Part shown: piece by piece, positions 6,113 to 13,365 of the stretch
Layout of the letters: each line of letters opens with the position of its first letter
Numbering within the stretch: position 1 is the first letter of the stretch
Position numbers and translations under genes: made by a program
Notes under the pieces: generated by a model
The model's database searches: none
What the model was told of the DNA's origin: nothing
What the model saw: the letters and a program-made list of their open reading frames with translations, nothing else
From: a bacterium
GTDB lineage: Bacteria > Krumholzibacteriota > Krumholzibacteria > LZORAL124-64-63
Length of the DNA: 13,365 bases
Assembly: GCA_003646045.1 (NCBI GenBank)
Contig: QNDV01000020.1
Span: 1 to 13,365 of the forward strand
Direction of reading: 5' to 3'

Positions 6113-7222
6113 ATGTTCAACCTACCACAACATGCCCCGAACTACCGGCCACCATTCTGCCCCAACCCCAACTGCCTGTACCACAGCAAGTTGAACAAGG
6201 GCTGGCGCTACAAGAAAATCGGCTTCTTCACCAGGCAGACAAAGCCACACCGTATCCAGCGGTTCACATGCCTGCACTGTAAGAGATCCTTCAGTAGTCA
6301 AACCTTCTCCACCACCTACTGGCAGAAACGACCCGATATCGATTCCCGGCTCTTTACCAAGACCACCGGCTGCATGTCCAACCGCCAAGTCGCCCGCGAC
6401 CTGGGCACTTCACCAGAAACCATCAACCGACACATAGCACGCCTCGGCAGACACTCAATGTTGTTTCACGCCCAAAAAATGTTCAACGCCAAACCCGCCA
6501 GTGAGATAGTCATAGACGGATTCGTATCCTTCGAACTGTCACAACACTTCCCCTTCCACCATCACGTTGCAGCCGAGAAGGAAACCGACTTCTTCATCTA
6601 CTTCACCGACAGCGAGGTGCGCAGAAGCGGAAAAATGACCAAACAGCAGCGAAAGAAGAGAGCCGAGTTGGAACTGATCCACGGCCGTGCCGATCCGCAG
6701 GCTGTCCTCAAGGATGTTCGTGAACTGCTTGAAGTGATGATCAGCGGCCAGTATGAAGTACGGATCTACAGCGATGATCATCGGGCCTATCCGGCTGCCA
6801 TGCACGGCTTGGCGATTGTGATCCGACATGACGTGACCTCGAGCCGGGCGCACCGGGGGAGCAACAACCGCTTGTGGGAGATTAATCTGCTGGATCTGGT
6901 GATCCGTCACAGCAGTGCCAATCACAAACGTGAGACCATCGCGTGGTCCAAGCGTCGGCAGGCGAGCGCTGAACGGCTGGCCATCTTCCTGGTCTGGCGT
7001 AACTACATGCAGGGCAGGCGTGAGAAGAGTCGGGCGAGTCCGACGCCGGCAATGGCGCGAGGGATGGCGGACCGGCGCTTAACGGCAGAGGATATCCTGA
7101 CTGAACGCCTATTCCCGACCCGGATCGACTTACCGGACCGTTGGGGGCTGTACTACGGGCGGGAAGTGGAGACCAGAGCGCTGGCCAAGCAGAGGAAGCA
7201 CGATCTGAAATTCGCGTTCTAG
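6113..7222 (+). CDS. DDE-type transposase with N-terminal zinc ribbon
   Basis: Transposase of the insertion sequence, 369 residues from the ATG at 6113. A GTG at 6080 in the same frame would add 11 residues but lies inside the inverted repeat, so I prefer the ATG. Domains: a zinc ribbon with Cys16, Cys21, Cys53 and Cys56 (CPNPNC...CLHC); a helix-turn-helix around 88-113 (SNRQVARDLGTSPETINRHIARLGR); and an RNase H-like catalytic region with likely acidic residues Asp135 (VIDGF), Asp221/222 (YSDDHRAY) and Glu274 within RHSSANHKRETIAWSKRR. A conserved IFLVWRNY follows, and the C-terminus ends in LKFAF. The zinc ribbon plus HTH plus this C-terminal block is the organisation of IS1/IS1595-like transposases. 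The exact family and the catalytic Glu are inferred. No frameshift or internal stop is seen. Confidence 0.88.
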   Translation: MFNLPQHAPNYRPPFCPNPNCLYHSKLNKGWRYKKIGFFTRQTKPHRIQRFTCLHCKRSFSSQTFSTTYWQKRPDIDSRLFTKTTGCMSNRQVARDLGTSPETINRHIARLGRHSMLFHAQKMFNAKPASEIVIDGFVSFELSQHFPFHHHVAAEKETDFFIYFTDSEVRRSGKMTKQQRKKRAELELIHGRADPQAVLKDVRELLEVMISGQYEVRIYSDDHRAYPAAMHGLAIVIRHDVTSSRAHRGSNNRLWEINLLDLVIRHSSANHKRETIAWSKRRQASAERLAIFLVWRNYMQGRREKSRASPTPAMARGMADRRLTAEDILTERLFPTRIDLPDRWGLYYGREVETRALAKQRKHDLKFAF

Positions 7223-7257
7223 AACGACACAGTGACCACCAAAATCACTTCCGGACG

Positions 7258-7286
7258 CCAGACACAATTTCGGAGGCACAACTATT
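7258..7286 (-). repeat. Right terminal inverted repeat of the insertion sequence
   Basis: Reverse complement of the left repeat with two mismatches in 29. Its outer edge touches the TAA stop codon (7289-7287) of the protease gene. Confidence 0.92.
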
Positions 7287-10200
7287 TTAATGGAGAATCA
7301 TTAGTCTCTTGGTTTGTCGCATCGACCCCCTACTCACCACCGCCAAATAAGTCCCCACCGCCAGCCGCCTCCCATCACGTCCTCGGCCATCCCATACCAG
7401 AGTCGTGCCCTCTGCAGACATGCGCCTCAAGCGGCGGCCGCGGAGATCGAAGATCTCCACCGTTGTGCGACCCGGCCCCTTCTCCATTCCCAGCTGGAAA
7501 TGGACACGACCATAACCGGGATTGGGATAGATTCTCAGGCGGGAAGAAGACAAATCCAGGGGCGCTGCTGCACTCACTCCGGTCTTGATGGCCATGGCGC
7601 CCGTATTGCGGCCATCACTTCGGGCGACAGGCCAATCGGCAGCGCCGGGAGCGCTTTCGAGTACCGGGTGGAAGACCAGGTCGGTGTCAAAAACGTGTGC
7701 ACGGATCATGGCACCAGCCTCCGGCTGACAAAGAGCAGCTCCAACCCTGCCGCGGCGTATCTGCGCCGGCCCACCAGTGTCCAGCGGTTGCCAGGCCGCC
7801 TGGGGCCTATTTGCCGAATCTGCCAAATACCAGCCTGTGGACGCTCCCGGGATGGTGGTTACACCGTATAGCTGTTCCTGCCATTCAAGGCTCACAAGCA
7901 GGCCGGGGTCCGAAACACCATCACCGGTCTGGTCCCAGGCCAACGGTGAGGCCGCCAGAATATGTTCTGCCAGGAGTTGGCCCTGTGAAGTGCTGGTGTT
8001 CATGTAAAGGACCGGATGGGTTTCGATGGTAATCCCGGACTGGCCCAATGTTGCTGCGGTCAGAAGCCAGCGACTGCGATCAAATCCCAGGGGAGCCTGC
8101 ACCAGGCCCAGCACGGTCAACCCCAGGCCGCCGCTCCCGACGGTGCCCCGTACCATGGCCGGTGTCGTGAATAACCAGTCGCCTCCCGCGGGAGCCGTCA
8201 GTTGTGTGCCGTCGCTCGCATGTGGGCTGCCGTCACCCTCAAGAACCCGCAGGTACAGACTGCCCGCATTCGGGTCACTGACCGGTATGACGATTTCGTG
8301 GTCCCCGTTGCCATCCAGGTCCAGTAGAACCGGAGCGGTCGTCAGGAGCTCGCCGAGATCACGAGGCCAACCTGGCAGGACCTGCAGATCGGTATCCAGT
8401 GCCACCACGTGGCCATCGGCAAATGCCACAACCAGCGCTTCTTCTGCTTCGGGAATCAGGGTTCCTACTGCAGGTGACAGGGGATCGGCATGACCCAGGT
8501 CAACTTGGGCCACCTCCACCCCACCAGCTGTCCAGGCACGTGCATGGCCGGCATTGTCTATACATGCCACCCGGCGCGCTGTCGGCGTTTCAAGACCCAC
8601 GGCGATTGTCAGGCGCACATTCAGCCCCAACCCGATTTCCGTGTAGCTTCCATTCCCCGACACGAAGTAGACCGAGCCATACTGGGAAGAAGCAACTATC
8701 TCATCACCCGGCTGACCATCCAGATCCCACACCAGGGGCTGGTGCAAACCACCCTGGGCAGAACCGTGGGGGAAAAAGAAGACCGGCCAACCATCCGGCA
8801 CCCTTCCGTCCATCTCGACACGGGTCAGGGCACGAGCGGCGTCATCCACCGTTACTCGCGAGGGCACCACGAGAAAGGGTTCAGACACTCCTCCACCACC
8901 ACCCACATTGATATTTCCGGTGAGGGTTCCGGGCAGTTTCAGGTGGCGGCCCTGGGCGGCGAAAGTGTCAGCTTCCAGCAGGCGCAAGGTCACCCTGCCC
9001 TGACCTGTGATCCGCTTGACCACAAGTCCCAGCCAGTGGCCGGATGCCGGCCGCACATAGGTAAACTCGGAAACGCCGGCGCCGTTGATGTCCCTGGTAA
9101 CCGATACGTCGTCCAGGCCCGTGACCAGTCCCATGGGATCCACCACGGACAACTCGATATCAAGACCCGGCTCTGGCAGGGCTTCGACGAGATAACGAAT
9201 ACCCGGAGTTGTTACAAGACGACGGGCCAGTACTGGATGCTGCCAACCGGTTTCGATCGAATCTTCCTGGTCCTCACCCGATTCCAGGGGTTCCAGAACC
9301 ATGGCCACGGCCGCATCGATACGCAGCAGGCCGGCTCCTTGCACCGGATCCCCGGGCAGGGGGCTGGGCAAAGCCAAATTGCCGGTCCCGTCCGGAGTTT
9401 CCTCCTGTTCCACCGGCAATGCCGTGGACCTCAATATCGTAGCGCGCAACAGGGCACCCTCGCGGCCCGAAGGAAACACGACACCACGGTCCCTGAGAGC
9501 CTCGTCCATGAGGTAGACGGCACCCGCGGCGTGGGCAGCAGCCAGGCTCGTGCCCGAACGCCCACTGTAGGAGTCGTCAGGTTCATTGTCCGCTACATCA
9601 ACCCGACCGCGTGCCGCCAGCAATCCCCCGGCCGGCGCCACCAGATCCGGTTTTGCCTGTCCGGGCAGGCCTCGACCACTGAAGGCTGCCACCATGCCTT
9701 CGTCATTGACGCCGCCACAGGTCAGGACACCGGGCAGGCGAGCCGGGAATCCAGGCCCGGACTGATCATCACCGTGATTGCCCACGGCTACCACCGGCAG
9801 GATACCCGCATCCAGCAGGGCATCCATCGCTGCACCAATGCCGGCGTCGACATCCCAGTTCACAGCTACCAGGACCGTCCGCACCCGGTAGGTCTCTTGA
9901 TTCGCCAGAACCCAGTCACAGGCAGCCAGGAAGTCCCCGGCCCAGGCGTGCCACGTCACGTCGAAATCGTAGAACTTGACCACCGTCAGACGACCGCCGG
10001 GCGCCATGCCGGCACCGGCAGCATCCACCTTGGCGGCACCGGCTACCGCCGAAGCCAGGGCCGTACCGTGGTGGTGATAGTCCCACGGCCCCTGGGCCTG
10101 GGGGAAATCATCGGTCACGTCCTGCCAGCCGACGACCTTGTAGCCGCTGAAAATCGGCCACCCGGCAGTCGCCGGATACCAATCCGCCGCATCTCCCACC

Positions 10201-10949
10201 GCAGGAGCCGGTCCGTCGCGATCATCGTCATCGTGATCGCCCAGATCACCGTGGGCTGTGTCGCATCCCGAATCCAGAATGGCCACGGTCGCCGACCAGT
10301 CGTCACCCAGTCGCCAAGGATCACCGGTCAAGGCGCTGGCTCCGACCATTGTGCGTGTATGGTCCAGGGCGGGCACCCCGTCCCGGTCCAGCATGATGTG
10401 GCCGCCGGGAGTTGCATCGAGATACGCGCGCAGGGCGTCCTCATCCATGGCCAGTACGCTGGCGTCGAGGCGGGACAGGTCATGGATCACCTGCAGGGAA
10501 CCCGCGGCACTGGCCTGGTCGCGGGCAACACGACCTCCGCCGAGATGCAGGATCCGGATCTTGCCCTGCTCCCAACTGCCACCGGTGGGAGCCACTTCGG
10601 GACCCGACCAAGCTGATTTCGCCGGTCCGGCTGCAGCCAGATCGGGATGCTCCCTTGCCTGGATAGCGCGCTGTCGCAGGTCCGACCAATCCAGATCGCC
10701 GGCTCGCCAGAGGGAAAGAATATCCTCCACGCCGTCACCGTCGGAATCCAGGAGCTGGGAAACAGTATCTGGAGCAGGGTCGGCGCCCGCGACCGCCGGC
10801 GGAATTCCCCCGGGGATCGCCAACAGGGCGGCGAACGCGATGCCCGGGATGAACCCAAACCGACGAAAGGCGGCAGCGCGAGGGACCGGACGGCCTTTGG
10901 GATGACCACGGGTCTCATTTCGTGCGCTCTTCGTGCGGCGTGCGATCAT
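7287..10949 (-). CDS. Large secreted subtilisin-like serine protease (S8) with VCBS/FG-GAP repeats and a C-terminal FlgD/T9SS-like domain
   Basis: A 1220-residue exported protease. Layout: basic N-region and signal peptide with a hydrophobic stretch at about 31-50, cleavage likely after AVAGA (52-56); an acidic DSDGDGVED loop (68-76) like TSP3/dockerin calcium sites; a probable I9-like propeptide (about 130-198); and the S8 catalytic domain (about 205-550) with Asp226 in AILDSGCD, His294 in HHHGT, oxyanion Asn391 in VAVGNHG and Ser468 in GTSLAAAHAAG, so the active site is complete. Then come a beta-sandwich resembling a pre-peptidase C-terminal domain (about 570-665) and FG-GAP/VCBS-like units at 737-755, 871-892 and 1001-1020. 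The last domain (about 1138-1220) begins LRIYPNP, carries WDGRGRDGRRLAVGTYL and ends KRLMILH, as in FlgD-Ig or type IX sorting domains. The start has GAGG at 6 nt. It is monocistronic; the stop codon abuts the insertion sequence. Confidence 0.92.
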   Translation of the reverse strand: MIARRTKSARNETRGHPKGRPVPRAAAFRRFGFIPGIAFAALLAIPGGIPPAVAGADPAPDTVSQLLDSDGDGVEDILSLWRAGDLDWSDLRQRAIQAREHPDLAAAGPAKSAWSGPEVAPTGGSWEQGKIRILHLGGGRVARDQASAAGSLQVIHDLSRLDASVLAMDEDALRAYLDATPGGHIMLDRDGVPALDHTRTMVGASALTGDPWRLGDDWSATVAILDSGCDTAHGDLGDHDDDDRDGPAPAVGDAADWYPATAGWPIFSGYKVVGWQDVTDDFPQAQGPWDYHHHGTALASAVAGAAKVDAAGAGMAPGGRLTVVKFYDFDVTWHAWAGDFLAACDWVLANQETYRVRTVLVAVNWDVDAGIGAAMDALLDAGILPVVAVGNHGDDQSGPGFPARLPGVLTCGGVNDEGMVAAFSGRGLPGQAKPDLVAPAGGLLAARGRVDVADNEPDDSYSGRSGTSLAAAHAAGAVYLMDEALRDRGVVFPSGREGALLRATILRSTALPVEQEETPDGTGNLALPSPLPGDPVQGAGLLRIDAAVAMVLEPLESGEDQEDSIETGWQHPVLARRLVTTPGIRYLVEALPEPGLDIELSVVDPMGLVTGLDDVSVTRDINGAGVSEFTYVRPASGHWLGLVVKRITGQGRVTLRLLEADTFAAQGRHLKLPGTLTGNINVGGGGGVSEPFLVVPSRVTVDDAARALTRVEMDGRVPDGWPVFFFPHGSAQGGLHQPLVWDLDGQPGDEIVASSQYGSVYFVSGNGSYTEIGLGLNVRLTIAVGLETPTARRVACIDNAGHARAWTAGGVEVAQVDLGHADPLSPAVGTLIPEAEEALVVAFADGHVVALDTDLQVLPGWPRDLGELLTTAPVLLDLDGNGDHEIVIPVSDPNAGSLYLRVLEGDGSPHASDGTQLTAPAGGDWLFTTPAMVRGTVGSGGLGLTVLGLVQAPLGFDRSRWLLTAATLGQSGITIETHPVLYMNTSTSQGQLLAEHILAASPLAWDQTGDGVSDPGLLVSLEWQEQLYGVTTIPGASTGWYLADSANRPQAAWQPLDTGGPAQIRRGRVGAALCQPEAGAMIRAHVFDTDLVFHPVLESAPGAADWPVARSDGRNTGAMAIKTGVSAAAPLDLSSSRLRIYPNPGYGRVHFQLGMEKGPGRTTVEIFDLRGRRLRRMSAEGTTLVWDGRGRDGRRLAVGTYLAVVSRGSMRQTKRLMILH

Positions 10950-11206
10950 TGATCACCTCAGGTGCAGTTGTCGTACATGCGGGACACTCGGAGCGGGGAG
11001 CGTCATCGCAGGTCGACCACATTACGCAGCCGCGCGGCCGCAGGTTCCGAAGCACTTTGGCGGTGACGCGGGGTGGGAGCAGGTAGGTTGTGGGCCGTCG
11101 GCCGCCGTCGTGGCTCGCATGAAGATAGGGAGTCGGTCCCGGAGTGGCAATCGGGCCAATCCCATCCGCGTATGCCGGGCGGTGCGGGATACTCGGTTGG
11201 AGGCGG
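10950..11206 (-). other. Protease leader and upstream region, no recognised gene
   Basis: A 257-nt gap between yraN and the protease, the longest in the window. It holds the protease promoter and a leader of about 165 nt. A minus-strand frame at 10915-11022 (ATG, 35 codons) overlaps the protease start by 35 nt and is cysteine-rich (CX7CX2C), but it has no ribosome binding site and is not called as a gene. No tRNA-like fold or terminator with a T-run is seen. Confidence 0.6.
11122..11150 (-). promoter_or_regulatory. Sigma70-type promoter for the secreted protease
   Basis: The minus strand reads TTGCCA (11150-11145; 5 of 6), exactly 17 nt, then TATCTT (11127-11122; 4 of 6). The predicted start is near 11115, leaving a leader of about 165 nt before the protease ATG. 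It is the only close match to consensus I found in the gap upstream of the protease. Confidence 0.5.
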
Positions 11207-11569
11207 TCAGAATGCGGCATCGAGGTGGCGCAGACGAAATCCGCACCCGTCTTCATCGAGAGTTACACCGATGACGTCGAAGCGGCAAACCGCACCGCCA
11301 GCACCATCGTTGGCGGCCAGCCAGGCTCGTGCCGTGCGCCTCAGTACTTGACGCTGCCGCGGCCCCACCCAATCCTCAGCCGGTGCGAGCGCCCGACCGC
11401 CCCGGGTCTTGACCTCCACGAACACGACGACCTGTCCGCTGCGGGCCACGAGATCCAATTCGCCACCGGCCGTTCGCCAGCGCCGATCCAGTATGGAGTA
11501 ACCCCTCGCCTGCAGATAGGCCATGGCCAGGGCTTCGCCCCAGGCCCCCAGGTTGTGGTTGCGTGCCAC
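11207..11569 (-). CDS. yraN: YraN/UPF0102 family endonuclease-like protein
   Basis: A 120-residue member of the UPF0102 family, whose fold resembles restriction-endonuclease/Holliday-junction-resolvase-type nucleases; the cellular role is not established. Visible: NLGAWGEALAMAYLQARGY (6-24) with Glu12, the GGELDL motif (35-40) with Glu37 and Asp39, and VFVEVKTR (49-56) with Glu52 and Lys54, matching a PD-(D/E)XK-type core (E...ExD...ExK), then RFDVIGVTLDE near the C-terminus. Full length for the family. The start is GTG with a strong GGGAGG at 5-6 nt. It follows rnhB by 39 nt, the order seen in many bacteria, which suggests co-transcription with trmD-rplS-rnhB. Confidence 0.93.
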   Translation of the reverse strand: MARNHNLGAWGEALAMAYLQARGYSILDRRWRTAGGELDLVARSGQVVVFVEVKTRGGRALAPAEDWVGPRQRQVLRRTARAWLAANDGAGGAVCRFDVIGVTLDEDGCGFRLRHLDAAF

Positions 11570-11608
11570 GCCGTCCCTCCCTTCGGGACAGCCTATGAAA
11601 GAATTGTG

Positions 11609-12241
11609 CTAGAAGAGGGTTTGCTGTCCCAGGGTGGCCAGGGGGCGAAAACTAAGACGATGCTGGGGACAGGGGCCGTGACGAGCAATGGCCTCACGAT
11701 GAGCCGTGGCGCCATACCCCTTGTGCCGGGCAAAGCCGTAGGCGGGAAAATGCCGGTCCCAGGCAACCATGATGCGGTCCCGCAGGACCTTGGCCACGAC
11801 GCTGGCTGCCGCGATACAGGCACTGCGGCCATCGCCCCCGACCAGGGTCTCGACCTGATAGGGAAGATCAGGGGCACGATTGCCGTCAACCAGCACGAGA
11901 TCCGGTGCCGGTTCCAGACGAGCCACCGCCCGGGTCATACCCAGCAGGGTGGCTCGCAGTATATCCGTACGATCTATCTCCAGACACGAAACCGCACAAG
12001 CACCCCAAGCAAGGGCGCTTGCGCGGATTTCCTCATAAATATTTTCGCGTCGCCGCGGCGTCAATCGCTTGCTGTCATCCAGGCCGACAGGGCACCATTG
12101 CTCCGGTAGAACCACGGCGGCGGCTACCACCGGGCCTGCCCAGCAACCCCGCCCCGCCTCGTCGACCCCGGCCAGCAGCAATCGGCCCTTGCGGGATTTC
12201 TCCCGGTCCAGACTGATCAGCGCCTGTTCCGCGCTTGCCAC
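11609..12241 (-). CDS. rnhB: Ribonuclease HII
   Basis: Cleaves RNA in RNA:DNA hybrids and single ribonucleotides embedded in DNA. Its 210 residues are full length. Motifs: GVDEAGRG (25-32) with catalytic Asp27 and Glu28, AGPVVAAAVVL (35-45), DSKRLT (56-61), LVDGN (117-121) with Asp119, and GGDGRSACIAAASVVAKVLRDR beginning at 135 with Asp137; GYGATAH (175-181) follows. All four acidic positions expected of the DEDD site are present. The GTG start is 5 nt after the rplS stop with only a weak ribosome binding site, suggesting coupling. The 10 or so residues before the RKGRLLLAG segment are the least certain part. Confidence 0.96.
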   Translation of the reverse strand: MASAEQALISLDREKSRKGRLLLAGVDEAGRGCWAGPVVAAAVVLPEQWCPVGLDDSKRLTPRRRENIYEEIRASALAWGACAVSCLEIDRTDILRATLLGMTRAVARLEPAPDLVLVDGNRAPDLPYQVETLVGGDGRSACIAAASVVAKVLRDRIMVAWDRHFPAYGFARHKGYGATAHREAIARHGPCPQHRLSFRPLATLGQQTLF

Positions 12242-12246
12242 GCCGG

Positions 12247-12591
12247 CTACCGGCGGGCTTCGCGAATCCTGGCCTTGCGACCGGTGCGGCCCCGCAGGTA
12301 GTAGAGCTTGGCCCGGCGAATACGGCCCCGCTTCTTCACCTCGATGGATGACACGTTGGGCGACTGCAGGGGGAAGACGCGCTCCACCGCGATTCCGCCA
12401 CTGAGTTTACGCACCGTGATGCTTTCCTCGAGGCCGGTGCCCTGACGGGCGATCACGGCGCCGATGAAATTCTGGATACGGCTCTTGCCGCCCTCGGTGA
12501 TGCGCACACCCACGACGATGGTATCCCCGATCTTGATTTCGGGAAGATCATCGCGCAGGCCTTCCTGGCGCATGGTTTCGACGATATTCAT
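12247..12591 (-). CDS. rplS: 50S ribosomal protein L19
   Basis: Large-subunit protein at the 30S-50S interface. At 114 residues it is standard length. It is recognised by IKIGDTIVVGVRITEG (19-34), the SRIQNFIGAVIAR segment (37-49), SITVRKLSGGIAVERVFPL and the basic C-terminal KKRGRIRRAKLYYLRGRTGRKARI. The ATG is preceded by GGAGG at 5 nt, the strongest ribosome binding site of its cluster, as expected for a highly expressed ribosomal protein. It lies 82 nt after trmD, in the usual trmD-rplS order, and 5 nt before rnhB. Confidence 0.98.
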   Translation of the reverse strand: MNIVETMRQEGLRDDLPEIKIGDTIVVGVRITEGGKSRIQNFIGAVIARQGTGLEESITVRKLSGGIAVERVFPLQSPNVSSIEVKKRGRIRRAKLYYLRGRTGRKARIREARR

Positions 12592-12618
12592 CTCTGCCTC
12601 CAGTTCTGCCGGCCGCCC

Positions 12619-12669
12619 GCCCCTCGGGGCAATAGGTAATCGGCGTTCCCACCGCCCTCACGCGGGCGG
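12619..12669 (-). other. Two hairpins in the trmD-rplS spacer
   Basis: In the RNA sense, CCGCCC/GGGCGG arms (12669-12664 with 12657-12652, loop 6) start 4 nt after the trmD stop, followed by GCCC-loop-GGGC (12630-12619), 21 nt further on. Neither is followed by a U-run, so they are not classical terminators. Their position suits tuning of rplS relative to trmD, which are expressed at very different levels in E. coli. Confidence 0.35.
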
Positions 12670-12673
12670 CGAT

Positions 12674-13365
12674 TCAATCCCCGGCCGGCTCGTCGCCGTC
12701 GCGTTCGTCCGGAACCAGGTCCGGACGCCGCTGCCGGGTGCGACCTGCGGCACGTTCGTTCCGCCAGGCCTCGATTTTCGCGTGGTGTCCCGAAAGCAGC
12801 ACTTCGGGCACCTCGAGTCCCCGATAAACCGGGGGTTTCGTAAACCACTCGCAGTCCAACCCGCCGTCGCGACGAGCGGTGAAACTGTCGTTCGCAGCCG
12901 ATTCCTCGTTGTGCAACACACCCTCCAGGCGGCGCACTATCGCGTCGGTGACGACCAGGGCCGGCAATTCGCCGCCGCTGAGCACGTAGTCCCCCACGCT
13001 CAATTCCCTCGTGACCACCAGTTCCCGGGCACGTTCATCGATGCCCTTGTAGTGGCCACAGACGAGAATCAGCTCTCGCTTCTCCTCCAGGTCGGCCAGT
13101 AACTCCAGGGTGAGATCCTCGTCAAAGGTCTCGCCCTGGGGTGAGGTCAGGATCACCGTCGCATCTTCGCGGCCGCGGCAGGCTTCCACCGCCTCGACCA
13201 CCGGTGGAGCCATCATGATCATGCCGGCGCCCCCACCGTATGCCGTGTCGTCCACGGTGCGGTGCTTGTCGACGGAGAAATCACGGATGTCCACGACTTC
13301 ATAACGAACCTGGCCCTGACGGGCCGCCCGGCCGGCCATGCTGGTTTCCAGCACGGTCCTGACCA
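12674..13365 (-). CDS. trmD: tRNA (guanine-37-N1)-methyltransferase (N-terminus outside window)
   Basis: SAM-dependent SPOUT enzyme that makes m1G37 in tRNAs reading CCN, CUN and CGG, preventing +1 frameshifts. About 230 codons are visible; the frame stays open to the right edge. The first residues seen (VRTVLETSMAGRA) correspond to a point roughly 15-20 residues into known TrmDs, so the GTG at 13354 is not the real start. Motifs: VDDTAYGGGAGMIM, LTSPQGETF, CGHYKGIDER, the knot segment SVGDYVLSGGELPALVVTDAIVRR, the NDSF loop with the likely catalytic Asp, and PPVYRGLEVPEVLLSGHHAKIEAWR. The C-terminal tail is Arg/Asp-rich. The upstream rpsP-rimM genes are expected beyond the edge. Confidence 0.97.
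   Translation of the reverse strand, partial: VRTVLETSMAGRAARQGQVRYEVVDIRDFSVDKHRTVDDTAYGGGAGMIMMAPPVVEAVEACRGREDATVILTSPQGETFDEDLTLELLADLEEKRELILVCGHYKGIDERARELVVTRELSVGDYVLSGGELPALVVTDAIVRRLEGVLHNEESAANDSFTARRDGGLDCEWFTKPPVYRGLEVPEVLLSGHHAKIEAWRNERAAGRTRQRRPDLVPDERDGDEPAGD

Larger units (their letters stand above)
6059..7286 (+). mobile_element. Insertion sequence, about 1.23 kb, intact
   Basis: One plus-strand transposase bounded by inverted repeats. The left end (from 6059) reads AATAGTTGTGCCTCCGAAA; the reverse complement of the right end (from 7286) starts with the same 19 bases, and 27 of the first 29 match. The outermost AATA may be target. If the element begins at GTTG (6063-7282) it is 1220 bp, with the dinucleotide TA on both sides as a possible target duplication; no longer direct repeat flanks it. 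Both ends and the single frame are intact, suggesting a recent and possibly mobile copy. It is the only plus-strand gene in the window, and its codon use looks less GC-biased than that of its neighbours. I do not assign a named IS family from memory. Confidence 0.9.

Noticed and set aside
7223..7257. AGTGA/TCACT inverted repeat after the transposase as a terminator.
   Set aside because: Only a 5-bp AT-containing stem with a 9-nt loop and no T-run after it.
7232..7588. A 118-codon plus-strand frame downstream of the transposase.
   Set aside because: It crosses the right inverted repeat and then runs antisense to the protease C-terminal domain; its composition is low-complexity Pro/Ser/His.
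8490..10616. A 708-codon open frame on the plus strand opposite the protease, with several other long plus-strand frames opposite other genes (for example 3728-4813 and 4656-5984).
   Set aside because: The opposite strand carries clear conserved proteins. The translations show no domain and are rich in Arg, His, Gln and Pro, as expected for antisense frames in GC-rich DNA where stops are rare.
10915..11256. The longer 113-codon form of the minus-strand frame that starts inside yraN.
   Set aside because: Its start lies inside the yraN coding region, the first part has no protein-like features, and it runs into the protease start. Only the short cysteine-rich end was kept, as a finding.
13352..13354. 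GTG at 13354 as the trmD start.
   Set aside because: The frame continues to the window edge, and the conserved TrmD N-terminal strand (LFPE-type motif) would be missing, so the gene is simply cut by the window.

Overview
The window is a GC-rich, tightly packed bacterial chromosomal segment. All but one of the genes read on the minus strand. The gene order trmD-rplS-rnhB-yraN is a widespread bacterial arrangement. A large secreted subtilase with FG-GAP/VCBS-like repeats and a C-terminal FlgD-Ig/T9SS-like domain points to the FCB superphylum or one of its GC-rich candidate phyla (Krumholzibacteriota, Eisenbacteria or Latescibacterota type). That placement is an inference from architecture only; I see no rRNA or tRNA here.

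Layout, read in the minus-strand transcription direction from the right edge. (1) 13365-11207: trmD (5' end outside the window), rplS, rnhB, yraN, i.e. tRNA/ribosome and RNA:DNA-hybrid housekeeping genes. (2) 11150-7287: a 1220-residue secreted subtilisin-like protease with its own sigma70-type promoter and a leader of about 165 nt. (3) 7286-6059: an insertion sequence of about 1.23 kb with near-perfect 29-bp terminal inverted repeats and an intact transposase on the plus strand. It abuts the protease stop codon on one side and the -35 box of the next operon on the other. (4) 6060-3806: a class I/II PLP aminotransferase and a carbamate kinase, overlapping by 8 nt. (5) 3786-1261: purD, purE, tsaC, each separated by 2 nt. 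(6) 1251-1: a possible 39-codon small ORF, rpiB and the start of glyA, with overlapping stop/start codons.

Functionally, blocks 5 and 6 converge on glycinamide ribonucleotide: RpiB feeds ribose-5-phosphate (hence PRPP), GlyA supplies glycine and one-carbon units, PurD joins phosphoribosylamine to glycine, and PurE acts later in the same pathway. TsaC is a tRNA t6A enzyme riding in the purine operon. The aminotransferase plus carbamate kinase pair lacks arginine deiminase genes nearby, so its role is open.

I found no CRISPR, defence, phage or clearly novel multi-gene system. The items most worth a second look are the carbamate kinase/aminotransferase pair, the exact junctions of the insertion sequence, the protease architecture, and two unrecognised small ORFs in leaders. 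The longest gene-free stretch is 10950-11206 (257 nt).
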